Assembly: GCA_963377175.1 (NCBI GenBank)
Contig: CAUJNA010000999.1
Coordinates: 45,001 to 109,000 of the forward strand
DNA length: 64,000 bases
Reading direction: 5' to 3'
DNA from: Effrenium voratum
Taxonomy: Eukaryota; Sar; Dinophyceae; Suessiales; Symbiodiniaceae
Numbering within the stretch: the stretch's first letter is position 1; every line of letters begins with the position of its first letter. The notes under the pieces are model-generated. The model searched no databases. It saw only the letters and a program-made list of their open reading frames with translations, and was not told the DNA's origin. Of the stretch, positions 21,194 to 33,100 are shown in pieces. A program made the position numbers and the translations under genes.

Positions 21194-24100
21194 ATGGCAG
21201 GCATGAGTTCTCCAGAGGAGGAGCCGGATCCTGATTTTGACGAGATGGCCCCACGGCCTGCAACGCTGTTTCACCAGTCAATATGATAGGGGCGTTGCCC
21301 TCGAAACGCCTTTTCTGGCTGGAAGTGACTCCAGTGACTCACGCAGAGGTCAGCGATCTGCGCCGCAGCTTCGTCGGTTGGCTGAAAAAGGCCGAGCTGG
21401 AGCTGAAGCAGCACCGCAGTGACATCAGGCCTGGTTCCTCATAGGTTCGCGCAAAGGCGCATGAAGAAGAAGTCAACCGTGTGGACCCACCCCATACTCG
21501 TCAACCCCAGTTGATTCATAGGTGGGTTCAGTAGGGAATCAGACCACTTTTGGAGGGGCCCCCGCCCTATCAATGAACCGGGGTTAATATACCAACAACT
21601 TGCATCAACGCCATGCACTTTGCGCAGGCGCGGACGGCAAGCCTTCGAGGAAGAGAAGCTTTCTGTGTGGCAGCAGTTCATGGCAGAAAAGCAGAGGGAG
21701 GCTGGACTTGCATTTAATGTCTTAAAATGGGGAGGAAACCACCAGGAGGGGTCCCCAATTTTGAGCAATTTGTGGAGTGGCGATCCGGAGGTCGCTGCCA
21801 ATTTCGTGATTCCGGAGTTAATCACATTTCAGGAATACATCACATTTTCGGGATTCGGGATTCGGGACGCGAATCACATTTTCGAGATTCGGGATTCGGG
21901 ATGCAAATCACATTCGAGATTTGAGAGTCGGGATGCGAATCACACTTTCGGGATTCGAGATTGGGCATGTGGGGCGCGAATCACATTTTCGGGATTCGAG
22001 ATTGGAGATTCCAAACGCGAATCACATTTTCGGGATTCGGGATTCGGGATTCGGGACGCGAATCACATTTGCCGGATTCGGGATTCGGGACGCGAATCAC
22101 ATTTTCGGGATTCGGGACGCGAATCACATTTTCGGGATTCGAGATTCAGGATGCGAATCACATTTTTGGTATTCGGGATTCGGGATTCGGGACGCGAATC
22201 ACATTTTCGGTATTCGGGATCTGGGATTTGGGATTCGTGACGCGAATCACAGTTTCGACATTCGGGATTCAGGAAACGGGAGGCGAATCACATTTCCGGG
22301 ATTAAGCTCAAGCCGGTCCAACCGGAACTTTACCCAAAACAAATCGGAACTTATCACGCAAGCTTCAAATACGGCCCTCTGGCACTTGGTTGTTGCATGC
22401 TTAGAAGCCTTTAATGCTTATACGTTGCTTCTTGACTTTGCTACGCCTGAAGTAGCTGGAAACCATAGCACTTCTGTAGTTCCGTTGCTCTTGCTGCCTA
22501 ACATCGTATGGCTGTATTGCCAAACACGTAGTTTACATGCCCATAGAAAAGGAGTGTGAGCTCCTGCCGGCTTGTCATTGAGCACAGTAACTATCCGGAA
22601 ATGCGTGATACTTATTGCCTTGTGCGCCTATTGCTGCGGAAGGAGCACATGCCCAAACAGAGACTGCAATGCAATCAGGAAAGCCCCGCATTCGTTCAAG
22701 CAGTTGTGCATCCATGCCCTCATCACGTCTTGCTGCTTTCGTGCTGTGATCTCGCACTTTGCGCAGTTGATTATGTTGAAGCAGGTTGCAGTGTCAATGA
22801 ATTAATATCTGTATATAAATATGATACATATATGAATAAATAGATGTGTAATCATTTGTTGAAAATTGTTTGTGTATGCCTGCCGTGCGCCTACGTCTTT
22901 TCCGTCTTTGCATTCGTGTCTGTGTTTTTGGCTCCCGTTGGTGATAGAGCAAACCTGCCCTTTTGCCAGACCTTTTGCGTATCAACGTGTCTGCGCAGCA
23001 CGCTTGCTTGTGCAGCATGCGCGCACCGGCTTTCAGTGAGTACAGTATATGTTCCAAACAGCACGTGAATCAGTACAAATACATTCTATGGGGCAAGCGC
23101 GTATGAACAGTTGTTGCCAAGTGAAACTCGATTGCCAAAAAGAAGCGCAGGCCAAACTGGAAATGTGGGCAATGGGCAATGTACACGCGCTAATGCCAAC
23201 CAGAAGACACGGGCGCAGAACGATCAGCAGCAACCCCAAGACACAGCCAGCTTCGGCTGAATGGCACAGGCAGAACAGGAGGGCAAATGTGTGAAATGAG
23301 CCAAGGCACACACACACACACTCAAAGCCATTGGCACACAGTAAGCAACAAGCTCTTTAAGGTTGAGCGCTGCCAGTAGCAGGCCTGCAGGACAAATGGC
23401 CAAACCACAATCTTACATACAACGCAAATTGTTTGTGGGTCCTTTGCGGAGACACTGAGGAACTTACGCGTCCAGGTTCTGAACGTCTTCTTTGCAGAAT
23501 CAGAATTGAGTTCCATGATAGCAAACAACACTGAACTGAGTTTTGAACGGGTCCGGAGTCTCCAGCAATGCGTGATAATGCGCGAATAAACGCCGGCACG
23601 ATACGGGTCTCGCAGCTCTTGACAGGACGCACCATTGAAATCCGAGTAAAGATGGGACAACAGCAATGGAGCTATGCTTGACAACAAGCGAGCCGTAAAT
23701 CTGTATCGCGACCAAAGCAAGCAACGATTATTCCCTGACTCCATTCGCTGTCTCTAGAGGCGTTGCAAAACACGGCTAAACCTAAGCTGTAATGAGTCAA
23801 GCACGTGCGTGCGTCCATGTACATCCACTCTTTGTACAATAAGGAAAGCAACAACTAACACGCATGCACGAAAATTTAGCACACATTGCAGGAGTGTTCT
23901 CTCGCATATGTTGAATTGTGGTGCATATAATGTTGTTTCTCCAAATGTTGTGTTGATTCTGCGTGTGTTGTTCCGTGGATTGTAGACACCTTTGTGAAAA
24001 ACATTTGCTGTTGTTCAGTCTTTGAGTGCATACCTCCCATAATCGCCAAGTCAAGTATATGGGTTTGTTCAAAGTGACGACAAATATTACCCAGTATTTG

Positions 24101-27100
24101 GCACCCGCTGCAGGCATCAAAGAAGCATAGCACAGCGTCAACGTAGCCAAGCATGTCATTTTGCTGCCGGCTTCCAAGTACATCAATTTCCTTTAGCAAG
24201 GAGCCTATGATGCAATGACACATACATTGACCAATGGCATGACTCAAGGCGCCTCCGCGGCCAACTTTCGGCCAACAGAAGAAATATCGTTGTATGTTTC
24301 CACAAGCTTCCGAGTACGTGGTCGCGGGCTTGGCTTGGCCATAGGCCAAAAGGATGTCTCGCTTTCTTTTTCCCAAGATGTCTCCGCAACCAAATTGGGG
24401 CCAACCGGATGTAGGATGTATGATGTTGTTTGTTTGCCCCGGCAGCTTCCGAGTTCCTGGATTTTGTGATCAAAGCGCCTTCGCAGTTGATGGCAAAACT
24501 GCGTAAATTCTGAGCAGCGGCCCGTGGCCCGAAAAATGTCTCGGTTTTTTAAAACCGCTGCATAATTTCCACTTGTAAAAGCTCAGCTGTGATTTTCCTG
24601 CCCACGCGACAAGCCCTTAAAAGTCATTGATGGGCTTGAACACGTTGAATTCACACAGTGGTTTTTAAAAACTGCGACATTTTTGGGGCCATTGGCCGCG
24701 GCTCAGATTTTGCTCGTGTTTGCCACCAAGATGCGAAGGCGCCTTGGGGACAAAACCATGTACTTGGAGGCCGGTGGAAAAAAAAACGACACATCCAGTT
24801 GGTCCAAATTTGGCTGCGGAGACGCCTTGGGAATAAACGCGAGACATCCTGTGAGGCCCGATCTGGCTGTGGCGTGTTGTGGCCAAACGTATGTAAGCGA
24901 TATGCTGTTGGCCAAAATTCGGCTGCGCGGCTCCTTGAAACGAAGCTCAAGCTCTTGAACCCGGGTGAACAAGATGTTCTATTGTTCAACATGTGCTTGA
25001 AAAGGCACTTGGAACACCATAAGCTCAGAAGCAAGGAAGAAATAAGTGGTGCATTTTGCCGGCCCCAAATGTATTGCATCGGCGCTTTGGAGACGCAACA
25101 CAGTTGATTTTCGTATAGAACCCTGCTGGAATCTACTGGAATGTAACACATTGTGGAAAGCTAGCTGATGTTTGCCTCGCTGGAACGTAAAGCCATGTTA
25201 CTGGAAGTCAATGGGAGGGCACATGAAACACACACAGCCGAAGCTATCCCTAGCATGTTTTAGAGAATATCTCTCAAATCATGCACGCCATGTACTGCAA
25301 TTTATGTGAGGTTTAGCTTCTGGAATCCGGGGTGCTTAGTTAATACCATGCTGTGGCGAATAATGTTTGTCCTTTGCAGATCGTACTCATGGCTTGGCTT
25401 GCCTTTTAACGAGGTGTCTAATCAGTAGGTTAGCGTACGCATTTGCCTGATCGATGTTTTCTTGATTGCTTCCCAGATTCTTAAGTGATTTTGAGTGGCT
25501 GGAAGGAACAATTGCGTGTTAATTTTGATGTGTTCGTGGCCCCTGCAGAGTTGGTCATAAACGTTAGTTGTTTGGCGATTGCATGCGATTGCTGCGAACT
25601 AGTGAATCTAAAATTCAGCAGGTGTTGAACCTGCCCTGATTGCTTGTACTAACATTTGGTTTTGTGGCAGCTTTGGCGGTAAGCCAAACCCGAAAAAAGC
25701 AATTGTTGTTATCCTCAACTGCTCGCTGTTTTTCATCAACAAGCGCAACGCATACCTGCTAAGTAGACTTGCTCGAGCCTGGACACATGAACTTTCTCAG
25801 CACGTGTAAGCTTGCATGATCTGACGTGTCCTGCAGGCATGCCGCAAATCTTAAAATGCCCATTGCCCATTGTTTGCGATGAATTTTTGATGTGTTCATG
25901 TATTCATTTCACAGATTTGCGCTTCTGTTCTGCTTGTGCCTTCCAGCCAGAGCCAGTTCTGCTGTTTGCCCTTGATTAGGTTGCTGCCGCCGTTCTGCAC
26001 TCCTGTTGGTTGGTTGGCGTTTGCGCGATAAGACAGTTTCTTGGCCAAGCAAACTTTGATGAGAAAAAGGAGTGTTCACACGTGCTTGCCCTGCAGAACT
26101 AGCTCGCGCTGAGCCATGCGCTGTTCTGGGCACGCGGTGTCCGAATTGTTCGCGACATGACACACGTCCTTTGCGAGAGCAGCTCGCAAGCATGCACACA
26201 CACACACACACACATACACTCCGACACGCGAATGGGCAAAAAAAAGGAACATAGCATACGACATTTCTGGATTCATGGTCCAACTCCAACACAGCGATCA
26301 GGAAACGACAGCACGTTTTCGCAGAGTATGGGTGCTGGCAATGACACACACACATACATGTATAGATGCACATTTTGCATTCGAATGCATGTTACCAGGT
26401 GGAAACTGGCAGCATGATCAAAGTGACTGAGGCTTGAAGCAAGGACAACGCAAGCGAGTGGGTTTACGGTTGCCGGGATGGTGACCCTACGTGGATGGGC
26501 TTGTGGGGCGCTTTTGAGCAAGTCATAGTGTAGCTTGCATTCAAGCACGGTGTGATGCCCGTAGACACCAATCAACAAGAGCTGCGCATGCAGCAGTTCT
26601 GATAGCTCCAGCTGCTGCCGAGAGCAGTGAACAAACAACTCAAGCCCACATGAAGCAAGAACAAGTCATGCGAAGTGAAAATAGACAAATCCTAAGACAC
26701 TCTACAAATATGTTTTTCCCCGCGCACACGCTGCCAAACCATATGACAAGTTCTGGTTTGCGTTGGGTGAAGTTCTGGTTGCAGCGGGTTGAGTTTGATT
26801 GCGGATTCGGGATTCGGGACGCGAATCATATTTTCGGGATTCGAGATTGGGGATTCGGGACGCGAATCAGATTTTCGGGATTCGAGATTGGGCATTTGGG
26901 ACGCGAATCAGATTTTCGGGATTCGAGATTGGGCATTTGGGACGCGAATCACATTTTCGGGATTTGGGATTCGAGACGCGAATCTCACTTTCGGGATTCG
27001 AGATTGGGGATTCGTGGACGCGAATCACATGTTCGGGATTCGAGATTGGGATTCGGGATTTGGGATTGGGGATTCGGGACGCGAGTCACATTTTCGGGAT

Positions 27101-30100
27101 TCGGGATTCGCGGCGCGAATCACATTTTTTGGATTCGGGATTCGGGACGCGAATCACATTTTCGGGATTCGAGATTGGGGATTCGGGACGCGAATCAGGC
27201 CCACCCCTTTGGCAAATGTACGAGTGGGGGGATGCACCCTAATGTGCGAGAACTTGCTTTGTACATGTTGGAGGCGTTTCTGACGTTCGCGGATCTGGCC
27301 AAAAGTTCTTGCCGCACGTGCAGTTCCCAGCACTTCCTGGCAAATCCTGGCAATCTGTTCTGCAGGTAGGCTGACCACGCTTTTGCTGCAGCCCCTGTCA
27401 TGTCCGACAGTTGTCCAACAAATGTGCGACAATTCTCCGCAATCCGTTTTGGTTTTGTAGTTTGTCTGCACGTAGGCCCGGTCCCAGCTCCTTGCCGCAG
27501 CTCGCACACTTGCCGCATAGTCTCCGCACGGCTCCCGACAAATCCGGCAATCTTCTGTAAGCAGTCTTGCCGCGCTTTGCATTGCCTGGCAAAGCCCTGG
27601 CAATCCTGCTGGCCCGCACTGGCAGGGATGATGAGGATACGGCAGGGGATGCTGAGGATGTTGGCCCGCCCTCCTCTTTCATTAAAAGGCGTGTAAAGAG
27701 CGCCCCTGAAAACACGCCTTTCCCTGACACTGGAAGCTAAGGATGCGGCAGGGGATGCTGATAGTTTTTTATATATTAACCTTTTAGAAAAGAACCCAGA
27801 TAAAATGTTTATGAAACGCTTTGATCCATATTTGAAAATAACTAATCAACAACATTAAATTTATTGTTTAGTGTTATTAATTTAAATTAATGAAGCGTTG
27901 CATAAATTCAACGCAGGTAATTTATATATGAGTTTGTCCGGTTTTTGATTTTCTAATTTTTCAATCCTTGCCACACATTCTTGAATAGATTTAATTATTA
28001 AAGTATCTGCTCTTGTTTTTTCATCTACTCTTAAATTCTTAATGTCTTCCATACTGTTATTTTCTTCGTTTTTACTTTGACCAATACCCATTATATATTA
28101 TTATTTAGATTTTTCTTTTTTCAATTCCTTAATTTCTTTTTCAAGCTTATCTGTTTTATCATTTAATTCTAATACTGCTTTATGAACTAACACATGTAAA
28201 ACTAAATAGTTCAATCCTAAATACTCTCTATCTTTACTAACAACTTTTTCAAATTCTTTAGGAATTGCTTTTAATACTTCGTCTGCTAAATAACCTATAT
28301 GAGTTGTACCGTCATCATTTCTATCGTGTCTCTTAAACTTCTTCGGTTTAAATTTCTTAATGATATTCATACAATTAGATTTGATATTGTCTATATCATA
28401 TTTCAATCGTGAGTCACTGGAATCAACAAACGTTCCATTGATGGTTACTGTTGTTGCTGTTAAATCTATATTTGTCCCTGTTGCTGGCTCAATTAAATTA
28501 CATAACAATTTCTTCGTTCCTGCAACCGTTACATTTTCATTAAAAGTTGATGGAGCATTATTTGTAAAACTTCCAGTATTTACTGTCGTTCCGAAAGTCT
28601 TATCAATAGATAATAAAACCGAAGGTGTACTTGAGCTATCTGCTACTCTAACAGCAGTGTTAGAAGTTTTGAACATTACATCAATTGTAGATACATTAGT
28701 TCCATCATAATAAGTTGATATTTCCGATGTTCCCATTTTAATATCAGTTCCAGTAGTCATTGAAATATTACCGAAAAATGAAACCGTTGTTAAATCAAAT
28801 GATTGAATGGTATTAACTGCTAAATATGCATTTTGTATTGCCATATTAGTATCAACGGTTATTCATGTTCCTCCGTTAGGTGCTAAATGATTGCTTCTTA
28901 GTGCTCCATTAGTTTTAACATAAACATCATCAGCAAATAAATTATCCATAAAATCAGCAGTAGCAGTATGAAAAGTCCATCCGGTAGTAATATTAACTGC
29001 TCCAACTATGTTAGATTGAACGGCGGGGTCCCCACAAATAAATCGAATTGAAGAATTAGCATCGGTATTTCTCATATCAAAAGATGAAAAAGCACTAACA
29101 TATCTGTATAGTTCACAATTTGTACCAATTGTTAATTTACCATCGGTATCAATATTAACATTATCACAATTAACATCAGCATTCGTATAAATTTAACTAA
29201 TCCATCCCACATCATATATTGATTAGAAGCATTCGTAACACCGCCAACACTAATGGCAACAAAATCATCGTGAGACATATATAAACCTTCTATAGTATCT
29301 GGTGTATATCTTCGTATTGAACCATTATTATTAAAATTCAAATATGAACAATTGTTAAGATTTACTGTCTTGTCAGCTCCTATAATATCAACTGAATCAG
29401 TAAATCTTGATTTTCCAGCACAATTTAAAACATAGCCATTAACACCGACAGCACCTAAACCAAACCTATCTTTAACCCACACACGTCCAACATTAGCGTC
29501 TCCGATTTGCGTTTCCCATTGACCTCCTGCGCTACTCATCCACATGCGTCCATCTCTATTAATATTGAACTCTCTATTAAACATTTGAAAAGTCATTTGC
29601 AATCCTAAATTAGGTGAAGGTGTAGTGCTGAATTTATTACATATTGTAGAACCAGTAGTAAGCATATTTAAATCACTGTGTAAAGTTGCATTATCGCTAA
29701 AATTAATAGCACCTGCTACCGATTGTCTATTTTATCCAACTTTTGTCCTAATGATGTATCCTGTGAATTATTGATAGTAATTATTGAATTAATTGATGTT
29801 GGCCCGGCTCCTCTTTCATTGAAACGTGTGTAAAGAGCACCCCTGAAAACACGCCTTTCCCCGACAGTGGATGCTAAGGATGCGGCAGGGGATGCTGAGG
29901 ATGTTGGCCCGCCCCCCTCTTTCATTGAAAGGCGTGTAAAGAGCGCTCCTGAAAAAACACGCCTTTCCCTGACAGTGGATGCTATGGATGCGGCAGGGGA
30001 TGCTGAGGATGTTGGCCCGGCTCCTCTTTCATTGAAAGGCGTGTAAAGAGCGCCCCTGAAAACACGCCTTTCCCCGACAGTGGATGCTAAGGATGCGGCA

Positions 30101-33100
30101 AAAAATGCTGAGGATGTTGGCCAACCCTCCTCTTTGAAAGGCGTGTAAAGAGCACCCCTGAAAACACGCCTTTCCCCGACAGTGGATGCTAAGGATGCGG
30201 CAGGGGATGCTGAGGATGTTGGCCCGCCCTCCTCTTTCATTGAAAGGCGTGCAAAGAGCGCCCCTGAAAACACGCCTTTCCCCGACAGTGGATGCTAAGG
30301 ATGCGGCAGGGGATGCTGAGGATGTTGGCCCGGCTCCTCTTTCATTGAAAGGCGTGTAAAGAGCACCCCTGAAAACACGCCTTTCCCCGACAGTGGATGC
30401 TAAGGATGCGGCAGGGGATGCTGAGGATGTTGGCCCAGCTCCTCTTTCATTGAAAGCCGTGTAAAGAGCGCCCCTGAAAACAAACCTTTCCCCCACAGAA
30501 ACGACGCAATCTAAGCAGCTAACAAGCTAAGCTGCCTCAGGCGGCTTGGTGCGACACATGCCGGGCCTTCAAAAAAATCAGGGGTGGCAGGGTTTCATAC
30601 GGCTTCATAAAAAATGAAAGCAACTTGCTCAGACTGGCTGGGCTAACGGGCGGACACCAACCAACATGATGTGATCTCACTTCAATTCGCCAGCACGTGC
30701 GCAGCCCAGAATGTCGTCCACTGGGGGGCCAATCTCAACTTGCGTTGCCGGCGGCACGGACCCTCGCGGCGGCTGGCTTCCAGCGAGCTTCCTTCCACTT
30801 TGCAGGGTTTTCGTCAAGCAGCTGCTGAACCACGACGAAGCATCGCTTGGCCGCCGCACGATCAAGCCCAATATCAAATTTCTCGCTGATCAAAGCCCGC
30901 CGGCGTCCCCAATCGAGAGATCTTTCAGCAAAAGCGCTTGCCCTCCAAATTGCAAGGTTCGCAAGCAGAAACGCCAGCTGAAACGATTTGTGAACCGCTT
31001 GTGGGCACGCAGCGTTTGAACAGGACAGTCCAAATCACCCCTGTGCCCATGATGGTTGGCAAGCGGGTGAAAGCATCGCTTGTGCTTCCAGAGATATGGA
31101 GCCGCGCGTGTGTTGAATTCCGCGGGCTGGTTCAAAAAGTCTATGCAAAGAGTTGGCAGCAGCGGACGCAAATCTGCTAGACTTCTTCGCGGTTCTGCAG
31201 AAACATGAGAACGTCGGCTAGCCGCAAGCAGCTGAGCGGGGGCAGCCAACAGCTGCGACCGGTAGCTGGATGTCCTTATAGTTGCCAGGACTGTTCTGTT
31301 TGAAGCACGCGCGTTCCTGCAAACGCACACGTCCAAGAGTCGCAGGCCGATACCTTTTCGCGCGGTTGTGCGCAGCAATGCGTGCGTTACCTCGTGCGCA
31401 ACGTTTGAAGGAGTGGCCTTTCGGAAAGGTGATTTTAGACGGGACGTATGAGATGTCATGCGAGGAGCTCTGCGTTCAGGATATGTGCGAAGAAGTTGAT
31501 GAGACACAACGCGCTCCGACATGGAAGTGACTGCGCATGCCCTGCTACTTTGCTATGTGTGCTCCCAGTTTCGGGGTAGCGCTTGAAAAACCATTCAAAC
31601 AGTTCTTGGGACACACGCAGCTTTCCGGTTTGCTGGCACGGCAGGGCTAACCAGCAACGAGCGCACACACAGGCCGGCCCATGCTTGCTTTCCAGCACCC
31701 ATAATTAGCGGGAGTGCAATTCACGGGTAGAAGGAGACAACGTGGGCGTTTTTATGAGATGTGTGCTTGGTGCAAATTCATTGTGTTTGTTGAAGCACAG
31801 TATAGAACCCACAGGATAGTCTTCCAAAGTCCTTCTTGGGGGCTCGGCACAGCCTTACGTGAATCTGCAAATCTGTGGACCTGATTCCATTTGAGAGTTC
31901 CATTTGAGAGTATCTCCCGTCGCGCGGGCTAGTTTGCATGTGTTGCAATGTAGCTTTTTCAAAATTTCGAAATGTGGACGAACGAGATCCAACTCAGAAC
32001 GCAGAAATGTACAGGCCTTTTGTTCCACGTGTTTGAGGCCACTTTGCCCAAGCCAATTTTCGAAGCGGAAAATGTACCCGGGGGGGGGGGGGTGGGGGGG
32101 GGCCCCCTGCCAATAAGTAGGTGTCGCGAATCACACTTTCGGGACTCGAGATTGGGGAGTCGGGACGCGAATCACATTTTCGGGATTCGAGATTGGGGAT
32201 TCGGGACGTTTTCCGGGATTCGAGATTTGGGAGTCGGGACGCGAATCACATTTTCGGGTTCGAGATTGGGATTCGGGATTTGGGATTCGGGATTCGGGAC
32301 GCGAATCACATTTTCGGGATTTGAGATTCGGGACGCGAATCACATTTTCGGGATTCGGGATTGGGATTTGGGATTCGGGATTCGGGATTCGGGACGCGAA
32401 TCACATTTTCGGGATTCGGGATTCGGGACGCGAATCTCACTTTCGGGATTCGAGATTGGGGATTCGGGATTCGGGACGCGAATCACACTTTCGGGATTCG
32501 GGACGCAATCTGTGTGGCAGCAGTTCATGGCGGAGAAGCAGAGGGAGACTGGACTTGGACTTAATGTCTTAAAATGTGGAGGAAACCATCAGGAGGGGTC
32601 CCAAATTTCAAGCTCTCTCCGGTCGCCCTTGGATATGATATGCTTTCATGCAGGTGGAGAAGATCCGGGAAGACCGGCGACACGCTGAAGAGGAGATGGC
32701 AACGCAGCTGAGGCGTCTAAAGCGCGTCTAAACGCAGTCCACTCTTTGCTCACTTGTGCAAAGCGAACCAACCTTTGTGACCTTTGTGACCTTTTTTCCA
32801 TTTTCTCTCTTAAGTCAAAGTTCTGTTTCCAGGCCTTTTGGGCAAGTGAGTTTGGGAATGCCCTGCATATATGCACTAGCTGCGTGAGGGGGCTTTTTGC
32901 AGGCAGGTGCAGGCCGACATTGAAGAAGCCCGGCAGCGGATTGGGGAGGAGCGCTTGCGTGTGGCTTGGTGGGTAGTGGCTCTGGTTTTTGTGCGCCACG
33001 GTTGAGCTTTGGCGTGACAACATGGCTGCCCTCCCACCCACTAACATGGCACCTTCCCACGAAAGGAGGAGGGAGGGATAGAGGGTATGACGTTTACTGG

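Larger units (their letters stand above)
27762..29794 (-). mobile_element. AT-rich virus-like insertion inside the 105-bp repeat array
   Basis: These 2,033 bases are strikingly AT-rich compared with both flanks. They start and stop exactly inside the 105-bp repeat: left unit to GATGCTGA, right unit from GATGTTGGCC, with one G of the unit missing at the join. Coding capacity is on the minus strand and closely packed: a fibre-like gene and a small ORF only 9 bases apart. Packing, composition and the Peptidase_S74 domain suggest DNA from a large algal DNA virus or a phage-like element. No terminal repeats or integrase are visible, so how it arrived is unknown. Confidence 0.7.

Noticed and set aside
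21620..22559. Frames with GIRD/SGRESHFRD repeats as a repeat-containing protein
   Set aside because: All three frames are open through the array and the three arrays use different frames; the pattern is the DNA repeat itself.
27762..29794. Mitochondrial or plastid DNA insertion
   Set aside because: The AT-richness would fit, but the S74 fibre-chaperone domain and myristoylation-type ORF do not occur in organelle genomes.
29716..30496. 35-residue protein repeat on the minus strand
   Set aside because: The 105-nt period keeps any frame open. There is no start context, and the frame runs into the viral insertion.
30890..31522. 210-codon minus-strand frame
   Set aside because: Composition is typical of a chance frame; no motif, no splice or promoter context.
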